A DNA stretch of 64,000 nt from Castellaniella sp. (lineage in GTDB: Bacteria; Pseudomonadota; Gammaproteobacteria; Burkholderiales; Burkholderiaceae_B), in NCBI RefSeq assembly GCF_004321985.1, contig NZ_SCQN01000046.1:248001-312000 (forward strand), written 5' to 3'. A model generated the notes under the pieces. It ran no database searches. It had not been told where the DNA came from and saw only the letters and a list, made by a program, of their open reading frames with translations. The translations under genes and the position numbers were made by a program. This document shows, piece by piece, positions 55,668 through 64,000 of this stretch. How positions within the stretch are numbered: the first letter of the stretch is position 1; each line of letters opens with the position of its first letter.

Positions 55668-56462
55668 TCAGCGCGCGAAGAACAGCTCGTGCAGCGCCGT
55701 GCCGGGGTCGGCGGCCCGCATGAAGGCTTCGCCCACCAGGAACGCGTCTACATGGTGCTCGCGCATGCGGTCCACGTCGGCGGGCGTCAAGATGCCGCTT
55801 TCCGTGACCACGCGCTTGCCGGCGGGCACGTCCGCCAACATTGACAGCGTATTTTCCAGCCGGGTCTCGAACGTGCGCAGGTTGCGGTTGTTGATGCCCA
55901 GCAACGGAGTCTGCAGCGCCAGCGCCGCCTCCAGTTCGCTGGGCTCGTGGATTTCGACCAGGACATCCATTTCCAGCTCCCGCGCCACAGCTTCCAATTC
56001 CAGCAGTTGGGAGGGTGCCAGTGCGGCGGCGATCAGCAGTACGCAGTCGGCGCCCAGCGCACGCGCGTGGATGATCTGATAGGGGTCGATCATGAAGTCC
56101 TTGCGCAGCACCGGCAGGCTGCATGCCGCGCGCGCCTGGCGCAGGTGGTCGTAGCCCCCTTGGAAATACTGCACGTCCGTGAGCACCGACAGGCAAGCCG
56201 CCCCGTGACAGGCATAGCTGGCGGCGATGTCTGCCGGGTTGAAATTCGGCCGGATCACGCCCTTGGATGGCGAGGCCTTTTTGATTTCGGCGATGACTGC
56301 CGGCTTGTTCTGGGCGATCTTGTCTTCGATGGCGCGCACGAAGCCGCGAATGTCCTTGCGACTCTTGGCTTCACGCAGCAAATCGGCTTCGCTGCGCATC
56401 TGCCGGGCGGTGACGATTTCGGCGCGTTTGGTGTCCAGTATCGTGCTGAGAATATCGGTCAT
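55668..56462 (-). CDS. trpC: Indole-3-glycerol-phosphate synthase
   Basis: A 264-residue TIM-barrel enzyme that closes the indole ring in tryptophan synthesis. Signature segments are [54 protein letters not shown] and [11 protein letters not shown], with ESGI near the end. Monofunctional, not fused to trpF. It overlaps trpD by 4 bases. Confidence 0.96.
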   Translation of the reverse strand: MTDILSTILDTKRAEIVTARQMRSEADLLREAKSRKDIRGFVRAIEDKIAQNKPAVIAEIKKASPSKGVIRPNFNPADIAASYACHGAACLSVLTDVQYFQGGYDHLRQARAACSLPVLRKDFMIDPYQIIHARALGADCVLLIAAALAPSQLLELEAVARELEMDVLVEIHEPSELEAALALQTPLLGINNRNLRTFETRLENTLSMLADVPAGKRVVTESGILTPADVDRMREHHVDAFLVGEAFMRAADPGTALHELFFAR

Positions 56463-57493
56463 TTCGTGAACGTCTGCGTGAAGCTGCGGAATTGTTCGAG
56501 TTTTTCGCGGGCGGCCCCCGAAGCGATGAGTTCGAAAGCCTGTCCGATGCCAGCCTGGATGGATGGCGCCACGTTGCCTGCGTACAGCGCCAGGCCTGCG
56601 TTCAGCGCCACGATGTCGCGGGCTGTGCCGGCCGTGTCGTTCAGTGCCGACAGCACGAGCTGTGCGGACTCCTCGCGGTTGGCGACCTTGATGCTGCGGT
56701 TCGAAACCATGGCCATACCAAAGTCTTCGGGGTGGATTTCGTATTCTCGCACCTGGTCGTCCTTCAGTTCGCCGATCAGCGTGGAGGCACCAAGAGAGGC
56801 TTCATCCATGCCGTCCTTCCCGTGGACGATGAGCACGTGCCGCGACCCCAGACGCTGCAGCACGCGCACCTGGATGCCGACCAGATCCGGATGGAACACC
56901 CCCATCAGCTGGTTCTCGGCGCCCGCCGGGTTTGTGAGCGGGCCCAGGATGTTGAAGATGGTGCGCACGGCCAGTTCCCGCCGTACGGCGGCGACGTTCT
57001 TCATGGCGCCATGGTGCGCGGGTGCGAACATGAAGCCGATGTTGGTTGCGGCAATCGATTCCGCGACTTGTTCGGGTGTTGCCTGGATGTTGACCCCCAG
57101 GGCTTCAAGCACGTCGGCACTGCCCGACGAAGACGACGCGCTGCGGTTTCCGTGCTTGGCGATCTTCACACCGCCGGCTGCGGCTACGAACATGGCGGCG
57201 GTGGAGATATTGAAAGTGTGCGAGCCGTCTCCGCCCGTGCCGCACATGTCGAGCAGATCCTGCGGGTAGGGCGTGACCACGCCCAGTGCGAATTCGCGCA
57301 TGACTTGTGCGGCGGCCGTGATTTCGCCCACAGTTTCCTTCTTGACCCGCAAGCCCATGAGTAGTGCGCTGGCGAGCTGCGGCGACACCTCGCCGCGCAT
57401 CAGCATGCGCATGAGTTCCAGCATCTCATCGTGAAAGATTTCGCGGTGTTCGATGCAGCGAACCAGGGCTTCGGTGGGAGTGATCAGTGGCAT
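56459..57493 (-). CDS. trpD: Anthranilate phosphoribosyltransferase
   Basis: A 344-residue enzyme joining anthranilate to PRPP. The PRPP motif is [17 protein letters not shown], followed by [21 protein letters not shown]. Start ATG 57493 has AGGA about 9 bases upstream and gives [16 protein letters not shown]; an upstream in-frame start at 57526 would overlap trpG. It lies 29 bp after trpG. Confidence 0.96.
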   Translation of the reverse strand: MPLITPTEALVRCIEHREIFHDEMLELMRMLMRGEVSPQLASALLMGLRVKKETVGEITAAAQVMREFALGVVTPYPQDLLDMCGTGGDGSHTFNISTAAMFVAAAGGVKIAKHGNRSASSSSGSADVLEALGVNIQATPEQVAESIAATNIGFMFAPAHHGAMKNVAAVRRELAVRTIFNILGPLTNPAGAENQLMGVFHPDLVGIQVRVLQRLGSRHVLIVHGKDGMDEASLGASTLIGELKDDQVREYEIHPEDFGMAMVSNRSIKVANREESAQLVLSALNDTAGTARDIVALNAGLALYAGNVAPSIQAGIGQAFELIASGAAREKLEQFRSFTQTFTK

Positions 57494-57522
57494 GGATAAG
57501 GTTCCTATCAGGTGGCCCGGGA

Positions 57523-58089
<567 letters not shown>

Positions 58090-58102
58090 GGCGTCCCCGT
58101 TG

Positions 58103-58180
58103 TCAGCGGCAAAGGGACGCACGCGCTGCACGATTGGGCGCGAGACTGCAGAGCAGGGAGGGTGGAGTCAGTACGGTCAT
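58103..58180 (-). CDS. Short upstream open frame before trpG
   Basis: A 25-codon frame ([20 protein letters not shown] then ASLCR) with a good AAGGAAG ribosome site 3-4 bases before its ATG. It ends 13 bp before the trpG start. It lies after the attenuator-like helices. It may couple translation into trpG or be chance; it has no Trp codons. Confidence 0.35.
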   Translation of the reverse strand: MTVLTPPSLLCSLAPNRAARASLCR

Positions 58181-58197
58181 GGTCTTCCTTGGTAGGA

Positions 58198-58303
58198 GCC
58201 GCCGCACCGGAGACAGTTTCGAATGGACACTTGCCTGCCAGAACGGCGGCAAAGTGTGCGATGAATCACGCAGGAGGGTGCCGCCTCTATGAGAGGCGCC
58301 ACC
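58198..58303 (-). promoter_or_regulatory. Attenuator-like alternative helices upstream of trpG
   Basis: Four segments can pair in the 1:2 / 2:3 / 3:4 manner of Trp attenuators. Segment 1 (58293-58303, overlapping the WW codons) pairs with segment 2 (58277-58287), 10 of 11. Segment 2's GGCGGCA can instead pair with TGCCGCC of segment 3 (58244-58251). Segment 3's GCCGCCG can pair with CGGCGGC of segment 4 (58198-58204). No U-run follows segment 4, so the last hairpin may act on ribosomes or Rho rather than as a plain terminator. Confidence 0.6.
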
Positions 58304-58337
58304 AAGTCGATACGTGGGTGCTCGCGTGAAAATTCAT
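58287..58337 (-). CDS. trpL: Trp leader peptide upstream of trpGDC
   Basis: A 16-residue peptide, [16 protein letters not shown], with two adjacent Trp codons at positions 12-13 and a stop that lies within a hairpin loop. It is too short for ordinary gene finding. No ribosome site precedes it, but a strong promoter ends so close that the start of transcription falls at or next to the ATG, so it is probably read as a leaderless message. It would sense charged tRNA-Trp and control trpG, trpD, trpC and likely the permease. Confidence 0.75.
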   Translation of the reverse strand: MNFHASTHVSTWWRLS

Positions 58338-58343
58338 GCACGA

Positions 58344-58372
58344 ATTTTACTGTGCGTTTTTGCATCTGTCGA
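58344..58372 (-). promoter_or_regulatory. Promoter of trpL-trpGDC
   Basis: On the minus strand TCGACA (58367-58372), a 17-bp spacer and TAAAAT (58344-58349) form a near-consensus sigma-70 promoter. The expected start point (~7 bases after the -10) is at the A of the leader ATG (58337). The remaining 58373-58590 stretch, upstream of lldD on the other strand, holds tandem copies of CGTTATCCTGC (near 58498-58520) and nothing else recognised. Confidence 0.7.
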
Positions 58373-58590
58373 GAGCGGATAAATACTGGCGTATTGGGCG
58401 ACGGACAGGGTGCGGCGGGTGCCCTGGCTCCGGGTTGGGCAAGTGTTCGTGGCCCTGTTCGTGGCGCGGCTGGCGTATATTCTGGCTGGGTGGCTGCCGT
58501 TATCCTGCCGTTATCCTGCCGTTTTGCAGCCTCTTGGTGTGGTGCGCCTTGCGCCTCCGTTGTCATTTCTTGTGTACGACCTTTCTGAAC

Positions 58591-59727
58591 ATGATCATTT
58601 CTGCTTCCACCGACTACCGTGCGGCCGCCAAACGCCGTTTGCCGCCCTTCCTGTTTCATTATGCGGATGGCGGGGCCTACGCCGAATACACGCTGCAGCA
58701 CAATGTCAGCGATCTGGCGGGCATTGCGTTGCGCCAGCGGGTGCTGCGCGACATGTCCACGCTGGATCTGAGCACCCAGGTGTTTGGCGAGTCGGTGTCC
58801 ATGCCGGTGGCCATCGCACCGGTGGGCCTGGCCGGCATGTATGCGCGTCGTGGCGAGGTCCAGGCGGCGCGGGCGGCTGATCGTCATGGTATTCCGTTCA
58901 CGCTGTCGACGGTGTCGCTGTGCCCGATCGAAGAGGTAGCCCCCGCGATCAGCCGGCCCATGTGGTTCCAGCTCTATGTGCTGAAGGATCGCGGGTTCAT
59001 GAAAAGCGTGCTGGAGCGTGCCCAGGCGGCTGGCGTCACGACGCTGGTGTTCACCGTGGACATGCCGGTACCTGGGGCGCGCTATCGCGATGCACACGCG
59101 GGGATGAGCGGCCCCCATGCGGCCTTGCGCCGCTACTGTCAGGCCCTCTGCCACCCGCGCTGGGCTTGGGATGTCGGGCTCTGGGGGCGTCCGCACGATC
59201 TGGGCAATGTGTCCCGGTACCTGGGCAAGGCCACGGGTCTGGAAGACTACATGGGCTGGCTGGGCGCCAATTTCGACCCCTCCATTTCCTGGAAGGACCT
59301 GGAATGGATCCGGGATTTCTGGAAGGGCCCCATGGTCATCAAGGGGATCCTGGATCCGGACGATGCGCGCGATGCCGTGCGCTTCGGGGCGAACGGCATC
59401 ATCGTCTCCAACCATGGCGGGCGGCAGCTCGATGGCACGTTGTCGTCGGCCCGTGCGCTGCCGGCCATCGCCGATGCAGTCAAGAGCGATCTGACCGTGC
59501 TGGCCGATTCGGGTGTGCGCACCGGGCTGGATGTGGTGCGCATGCTGGCGCTGGGCGCCGACATGGTGCTGCTGGGACGGGCCTACGTCTACGCACTGGC
59601 GGTGGGTGGCGAGGCGGGGGTTTCGAATCTGCTGAGCCTCATCGAAAAGGAAATGCGGGTCGCCATGACGCTGACGGGGGCCCGCACCATCGCCGACATC
59701 ACACGCGATTCGCTGGTGCGCGTCTGA
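58591..59727 (+). CDS. lldD: FMN-dependent L-lactate dehydrogenase
   Basis: A 378-residue alpha-hydroxyacid dehydrogenase that oxidises L-lactate to pyruvate and feeds electrons to the respiratory chain. It starts [38 protein letters not shown], as in LldD. The FMN and catalytic motif is [16 protein letters not shown], and [29 protein letters not shown] follows. Length matches LldD. It sits between trpE and trpG on the opposite strand, ends 11 bp from the trpE end, and starts divergent from trpG. Confidence 0.93.
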   Translation: MIISASTDYRAAAKRRLPPFLFHYADGGAYAEYTLQHNVSDLAGIALRQRVLRDMSTLDLSTQVFGESVSMPVAIAPVGLAGMYARRGEVQAARAADRHGIPFTLSTVSLCPIEEVAPAISRPMWFQLYVLKDRGFMKSVLERAQAAGVTTLVFTVDMPVPGARYRDAHAGMSGPHAALRRYCQALCHPRWAWDVGLWGRPHDLGNVSRYLGKATGLEDYMGWLGANFDPSISWKDLEWIRDFWKGPMVIKGILDPDDARDAVRFGANGIIVSNHGGRQLDGTLSSARALPAIADAVKSDLTVLADSGVRTGLDVVRMLALGADMVLLGRAYVYALAVGGEAGVSNLLSLIEKEMRVAMTLTGARTIADITRDSLVRV

Positions 59728-59738
59728 CGGCGGCGGGC

Positions 59739-61259
59739 CTATATGGGCTCGTCCAGCCCGAATTGCACCTGTTCCGCCGCCCGCAGCAGGGCGCGTGCCT
59801 TGGCCTCGGTTTCCTGATACTCCTTTTCGGGATCAGAATCGGCCACGATGCCAGCGGCGGCCTGCACATACAGCATGCCATCGCGGATGATGCCGGTTCG
59901 GATGGCGATGGCCAGATCCATTTCGCCGCCGTAACTCAGGTAGCCTGCGGCGCCGCCGTAGATGCCGCGCCGCACGGGTTCCAGCTCATCGATGATTTCC
60001 ATGGCGCGGACCTTGGGGGCGCCGGTGAGCGTGCCGGCCGGGAAGGTGGCGCGCAGCACGTCGATGTTGCTCATCCCGTCGTTCAGTTCGCCTCGTACGT
60101 TGGACACCAGGTGCATCACATGTGAATACCGCTCGATGGTCATGGTGTCAGTGACCTCGACTGTGCCCGTTTTTGCAACCCTGCCGATGTCATTGCGCGC
60201 CAGATCGATGAGCATGACGTGCTCGGCGCGCTCCTTGGGGTCGGCCATCAGCTCCTGCTCGAGGCGCAGGTCTTCTTCCTGGGAGGTGCCGCGCTTGCGC
60301 GTGCCGGCCAGCGGTCGGATGGTGACGGTTTCACGAGGCTGGCCGTCCTGGATTTCGTGGTCCTTTCGCACCAGGATTTCCGGCGAAGCCCCCACGACGT
60401 GGAAGGTGTCGAAATTCCAGTAGTACATGTAGGGTGACGGGTTCAGGGACCGCAGCGCACGGTACAGCGACAAGGGCGAATCCCTGAAAGGTTTGGCGAT
60501 CACCTGGCCGATCTGGACCTGCATCAGGTCGCCGGCGGTGATGTAGTCTTTGGCCTTGCGGACGGCTTCCAGGTAGTCGTCGTGCTTGAAGTCGCGCTCG
60601 ACGGGGGTCTGCATGCTGGCGTAGGCATAGGGGATCACGACCGGTGTGCGCAGCTTTTCACGCAGTGCCTTCAGGCGGCGTCGCGCCAGTGCGTAGGCTT
60701 CGGGCTGCTGTGGATCGGCGTAGACGATCAGGTAGGTGCGTCCGGCCAGGTTGTCCACGATCACCAGTTCGTCGACGTGCATCAGCATGATGTCCGGCGT
60801 TCCCGGCTGTTGTCCGGCGGGCAGCGGCTTGACGCAGGGCCCCAGCCTGGGCTCGATGTGGCGCACCGTGTCATAGCCGAAATAGCCTGCCAGGCCACCT
60901 GCGAAGCGCGGCATGCCTGGGCGCAGCGCGACCTTGAAGCGCGACTGGTAGTCTTCGATGAAGGCCAGTGGGTCCCCTTCGTGAGTCTCCACGACCTGTC
61001 CCTTGGTCACGACTTCGGTGGTGTTTCCGGTGGCCCGGATGAGCGTCTTCGCCGGCAGCCCGATGAAGGAATAGCGCCCGAATCGTTCTCCGCCCACGAC
61101 GGATTCCAGCAGGCAGCTGTTGCGCCCGGCCTCGGGCCCGGCGTGGGCCAGTTTCAAATAGATTGCCAGCGGCGTGTCCAGGTCCGCATACGTTTCCGCG
61201 ATCAGCGGGATGCGGTTGTAGCCTTGGGCGGCCAGTGCGTTGAATTCGATTTCTGTCAT
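59739..61259 (-). CDS. trpE: Anthranilate synthase component I
   Basis: A 506-residue chorismate-binding enzyme making anthranilate with TrpG. The Trp feedback motif LLES is present (NSCLLESVVGGERFGRYSFIG). The catalytic region shows IRPLAGTRKRG, ERAEHVMLIDLARNDIGRV, FPAGTLTGAPKVRAMEIIDELEP and RRGIYGGAAGYL. It has its own Trp-codon leader and a U-tailed terminator upstream, and lies downstream of gph and rpe on the same strand. It is not followed by trpG, unlike in many relatives. Confidence 0.97.
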   Translation of the reverse strand: MTEIEFNALAAQGYNRIPLIAETYADLDTPLAIYLKLAHAGPEAGRNSCLLESVVGGERFGRYSFIGLPAKTLIRATGNTTEVVTKGQVVETHEGDPLAFIEDYQSRFKVALRPGMPRFAGGLAGYFGYDTVRHIEPRLGPCVKPLPAGQQPGTPDIMLMHVDELVIVDNLAGRTYLIVYADPQQPEAYALARRRLKALREKLRTPVVIPYAYASMQTPVERDFKHDDYLEAVRKAKDYITAGDLMQVQIGQVIAKPFRDSPLSLYRALRSLNPSPYMYYWNFDTFHVVGASPEILVRKDHEIQDGQPRETVTIRPLAGTRKRGTSQEEDLRLEQELMADPKERAEHVMLIDLARNDIGRVAKTGTVEVTDTMTIERYSHVMHLVSNVRGELNDGMSNIDVLRATFPAGTLTGAPKVRAMEIIDELEPVRRGIYGGAAGYLSYGGEMDLAIAIRTGIIRDGMLYVQAAAGIVADSDPEKEYQETEAKARALLRAAEQVQFGLDEPI

Positions 61260-61294
61260 AGCGGTCTCTGGTGGAAAGCGTGCCGGACAGAATC

Positions 61295-61324
61295 AAAAAA
61301 GCCCGGCCAAACTGGGGTCCGGGC
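61295..61324 (-). terminator. Attenuator terminator upstream of trpE
   Basis: On the minus strand GCCCGG (61319-61324) and CCGGGC (61301-61306) form the outer stem, with inner CC/GG pairs, followed at once by TTTTTT (61295-61300). It lies between the Trp leader peptide and trpE. The leader's TCCGGG (plus 61372-61377) is the exact complement of CCCGGA in the terminator's first arm, so an antiterminator can form. A second hairpin (61335-61359) lies between them. Confidence 0.88.
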
Positions 61325-61368
61325 TGGAAGCAGGGGCCACGCGCGACGATGCGCGGGCCAGGTCACCA

Positions 61369-61440
61369 TTACCCGGAACGAAAGCACCACCAGCGCCAAG
61401 TAGCGCGGGTGGCGGTCGGGTAATAGCGGATGACTTTCAT
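61369..61440 (-). CDS. trpL: Trp leader peptide upstream of trpE
   Basis: A 23-residue peptide that starts MKVIRYYP and contains the Trp cluster WRWW followed by CFRSG and TAA. Three Trp codons in four positions, followed by an antiterminator sequence and a U-tailed terminator, are the plain marks of tryptophan attenuation. Its ATG overlaps the gph stop as ATGA (61437-61440), so the leader may be translated by ribosomes finishing gph. No strong ribosome site of its own is seen. Confidence 0.88.
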   Translation of the reverse strand: MKVIRYYPTATRATWRWWCFRSG

Positions 61441-62123
61441 GCGTGTTCGGTGTGGGAAGATCTCTCGGCCGCCCAGCGGGCCGCCTCAATGATGGAGCCC
61501 ACTATAGCATCCACAGGCAGGCTCTGCACGGGATTGCCTTCGTTGTAGCCGTAGGGCAGGGCCAGCATCCTGATGCCGGCGGAGCGCGCCGCCAGGGCGT
61601 CGTTGATGGAGTCACCAATGAAAAGCGCCTGGGTGGGCTGGATGTCCAGCAGGCTGCAGGCGTGAAACAACGGCATGGGATCAGGCTTCTTTCGCGGGCA
61701 GGTGTCGCCGCAGACGATGACATCGAAGAAGTCCGCCAACCCCTGCTGCCGCAGCAGCGGCAGGGCGAATTCGGTGCTCTTGTTCGTGACCACCGCCAGC
61801 CGCATGCCCTGCGCCTGGAAGTCCTGTAGTCCCGCCAGCACACCCGGGTACAGATGGCTGCGCTTGCCGTTGAGCTTACGGTAGTGGTCCGTGTAGCGCG
61901 CCAGACCGCGCATGACCAGGTCCATCTCGGCGGGCTGGCCCTCGTGGCCCAGCGACCGGATGACCAATTGTTCCATGCCCTTGCCGACGTAGGTGGCCAG
62001 GATGTCCTGTGAAATGGGTGTCATGCCCATGTCCAGCCGCATGGCGTTGGCCGCGCCGGCCAGATCGGGAATGGTGTCGATCAGCGTGCCGTCGAGGTCG
62101 AACAGGATTCCGGAAAATTGCAT
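61437..62123 (-). CDS. gph: Phosphoglycolate phosphatase
   Basis: A 228-residue HAD-family phosphatase that removes phosphate from 2-phosphoglycolate, a product of DNA repair. HAD motif I is GILFDLDGTLIDTIPDL, motif II AVVTNKSTEF, the Lys of motif III is in CPRKKPDPMPL, and motif IV is FIGDSINDALAARSAG. It lies between rpe and trpE, and its stop codon overlaps the trpE leader peptide. Confidence 0.93.
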   Translation of the reverse strand: MQFSGILFDLDGTLIDTIPDLAGAANAMRLDMGMTPISQDILATYVGKGMEQLVIRSLGHEGQPAEMDLVMRGLARYTDHYRKLNGKRSHLYPGVLAGLQDFQAQGMRLAVVTNKSTEFALPLLRQQGLADFFDVIVCGDTCPRKKPDPMPLFHACSLLDIQPTQALFIGDSINDALAARSAGIRMLALPYGYNEGNPVQSLPVDAIVGSIIEAARWAAERSSHTEHA

Positions 62124-62234
62124 AGTCGTGGAGGAGGTTCGGTGTTGCGCTGGCGTGTGAAGCCGGGTCGAATGGCCGTCATCGTACCATTTGCCGGGTC
62201 ACCCGTCGTCGCTGGCCCCGTGACGACGCCGATT

Positions 62235-62942
62235 TCAGGCAGCCGCCCGTATGGCGTCGCCCTGGGTGATGCCCGTGCGCAGTGTGGTGATCACCTGACG
62301 GTAGTCCGGCTGACCAAAGATGGCCGATCCAGCCACGAAGGCATTGGCGCCCGCTGCGCGGATGCGGGCGATGTTGTCTGTCTTGACCCCGCCGTCGACC
62401 TCCAGGTCGATGGATTGCCCGCCCTGTGTCGTCCAGCGGTCGATGCGCGCGCGCGCCTGGGCGAGCTTCTCCAGCGTGTGCGGGATGAAGGACTGTCCGC
62501 CGAACCCCGGGTTGACGGACATCAGCAGCACCAGATCCAGGCGGTCCATGACGTGGTCCATCCAGGACAGCGGCGTGGCGGGGTTGAACACCAGGCCGGC
62601 CCGGCAGCCGTGGTCGCGAATGAGCGCCAGCGTCCGGTCCACATGCCGCGAGGCCTCGGGGTGGAAACTGATGATGTTGGCCCCCGCCTTCGCGAATGCG
62701 GGAACCAGGGTGTCCACCGGTTCGACCATCAGGTGCACGTCAATGGGCGCCTTCGTGTGCGGGCGCAGCGCGGCGCAGACCATGGGGCCCATGGTCAGGT
62801 TGGGAACGAAGTGGTTGTCCATGACGTCGAAGTGGATCCAGTCCGCGCCGGCTGCGACGACCTGGGCGACTTCTTCGCCCAGCCGGGCGAAGTCCGCTGA
62901 CAGCAGGCTGGGGGCAATGCGGGCGGCGGGCAGTTCGGTCAT
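62235..62942 (-). CDS. rpe: Ribulose-phosphate 3-epimerase
   Basis: A 235-residue TIM-barrel enzyme interconverting ribulose 5-phosphate and xylulose 5-phosphate. Motifs are [36 protein letters not shown] (metal His and Asp), [24 protein letters not shown] and [10 protein letters not shown]. Start ATG 62942; the frame extends upstream without family likeness and over the divergent mltA. The 111-bp gap before gph holds no gene. Confidence 0.95.
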   Translation of the reverse strand: MTELPAARIAPSLLSADFARLGEEVAQVVAAGADWIHFDVMDNHFVPNLTMGPMVCAALRPHTKAPIDVHLMVEPVDTLVPAFAKAGANIISFHPEASRHVDRTLALIRDHGCRAGLVFNPATPLSWMDHVMDRLDLVLLMSVNPGFGGQSFIPHTLEKLAQARARIDRWTTQGGQSIDLEVDGGVKTDNIARIRAAGANAFVAGSAIFGQPDYRQVITTLRTGITQGDAIRAAA

Positions 62943-63014
62943 GGCGAAGTGGGGTCCGGTTGTGTCATCATGTGCGTTTGCGTTCGCTCTCATTTTAGTG
63001 CACCCGTTTTCAGC

Positions 63015-64000
63015 ATGAAAAAGCTTCTGTGGTCTGCGGTTCTGCTTGCCGCGCTCAGTGCCTGTACCTCGGTTCCTGTGGAAGAATCCGGTGCGCCTTC
63101 CGGAGGAACCCCGCCGGTGGCGCTTGCGCCGCTGTCCGTGCCGCCGCTCTCGAGCTTGCCTGAGACGCCGGCACGGCCCCTGCAGGGGCGCTATGCGCCG
63201 GCCAGCTGGGAAAGCCTTCCGGGCTGGTCCTCTGACGGGTTGTTCCATGTCTGGAAGGGGCTGCTCAACGACTGCCGGGGGCTCATGCGACCGGCTTTGG
63301 GGTCTCTGGCGAACCCCGCCCGCGCCAATCCGCGGGCGTGGCAACCCGTCTGTCAGGCGGCGGTTCAGGCCAATCTGGGACCGGAGGCCGAAGGTGACGC
63401 CGTGCGGCGCTTCCTGCAGACGTACCTGCGGCCGTGGCGGCTGGAGCAGGGTTCGGGCCGGCCAGCCAGCGGGATGGTGACCGGGTACTACGAACCGCTC
63501 ATCCATGCCTCGCGTACGCGCAGCGGCGCTTACCAATGGCCGTTATACGCCACGCCGTCCGACCTGCTCGTCGTGGACCTGGGTGCGGTCTATCCGGAAC
63601 TCGCGGGAAAGCGTGTGCGCGGCAAACTGGAGGGCCGGCGGGTGGTGCCGTATGACACGCGTGCAGAGATCGCCGCTAATCCGGCGCGCCAGCCGCCCGT
63701 CGTCGTCTGGGCCAACGACCCGGTCGAAGCCTTCTTCCTGCAGATTCAGGGCTCGGGGCGGGCCATCCTGCCGGATGGTTCCGTGATCCGGCTGGCCTAT
63801 GCCGATCACAACGGCCGGCCGTACGTCTCCATCGGCCAGTGGCTGGCTCACCAGGGAGAGATGCCCCTGGTGCAGACGTCCATGCAGAATATCAAGCAGT
63901 GGGCACGCAGCCACCCTGATCGGGTGCAGCAGATGCTCAACGTCAATCCGGCGATGGTGTTTTTCCGTGAAGAAACCATCACCGATCCGGAGCTGGGTCC
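63015..64000 (+). CDS. mltA: Membrane-bound lytic murein transglycosylase A (3' end outside window)
   Basis: The first 328 codons of a peptidoglycan transglycosylase. Signal peptide with lipobox (LLAALSAC, acylated Cys ~17), then a Pro-rich linker and the MltA domain: [66 protein letters not shown] and [17 protein letters not shown]. The catalytic Asp-containing 3D domain near the C-terminus is not in the window. Divergent from rpe with a 72-bp gap. Confidence 0.93.
   Translation, partial: MKKLLWSAVLLAALSACTSVPVEESGAPSGGTPPVALAPLSVPPLSSLPETPARPLQGRYAPASWESLPGWSSDGLFHVWKGLLNDCRGLMRPALGSLANPARANPRAWQPVCQAAVQANLGPEAEGDAVRRFLQTYLRPWRLEQGSGRPASGMVTGYYEPLIHASRTRSGAYQWPLYATPSDLLVVDLGAVYPELAGKRVRGKLEGRRVVPYDTRAEIAANPARQPPVVVWANDPVEAFFLQIQGSGRAILPDGSVIRLAYADHNGRPYVSIGQWLAHQGEMPLVQTSMQNIKQWARSHPDRVQQMLNVNPAMVFFREETITDPELG

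Overview
The window looks like the chromosome of a GC-rich betaproteobacterium of the order Burkholderiales, most likely family Alcaligenaceae (Bordetella, Castellaniella and Pusillimonas relatives). The reasons are the rpe-gph-trpE and trpGDC genes, the mltD-gloB-methyltransferase-rnhA-dnaQ block followed by a tRNA, a DUF4148 protein, the Bordetella-like PNAG locus and the overall codon use. The genus is an inference; no marker gene settles it.

Layout. 1-6860: the integrase end of a mobile element, all on the minus strand: a partial tail tape-measure gene, small unknown genes, an HTH protein with a repeated C-terminus, an HTH_39 protein, an AlpA regulator and a P4-type integrase. 6885-13151: housekeeping genes (amino-acid binding protein, fabI, mltD, gloB, yafS-like methyltransferase, rnhA, dnaQ, tRNA-Val). 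13398-25289: a biofilm-matrix region with bcsQ and a small partner on the plus strand. Facing them on the minus strand is a continuous run csgE-F-G-B-A-H, pgaA-B-C-D and a LuxR regulator. Curli and PNAG export genes are thus in one direction, with only 25 bp between the last curli gene and pgaA.

25476-33780: an accessory catabolic cluster. A lactonase-like hydrolase, an FCD-type GntR regulator and an FAD 2-hydroxyacid oxidase are divergent from a five-gene Liv-type ABC importer, with a beta-hydroxyacid dehydrogenase at its end. Its left edge carries a fragment of atpI. 33995-39410: DUF4148, LysR, ttcA, folB, an M61 peptidase and an enoyl-CoA hydratase. 39635-46925: the full atpIBEFHAGDC operon. 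47097-54225: an acquired island (spermidine/putrescine-type ABC importer, proline-racemase-family enzyme, amidohydrolase). It is bracketed by two inverted copies of a ~193-bp palindromic element whose arms co-vary. 54293-62942: an aromatic-type amino-acid permease with trpC, trpD and trpG, then lldD on the other strand, then trpE, gph and rpe. 63015-end: the start of mltA.

The most notable regulation is in the trp region. lldD separates trpE from trpGDC, and each half has its own Trp-rich leader peptide. One leader has WRWW and a U-tailed terminator before trpE. The other has WW before trpG, sits on a strong promoter and is probably leaderless. No identity, score or database result given here was obtained by search; everything was read from the sequence.
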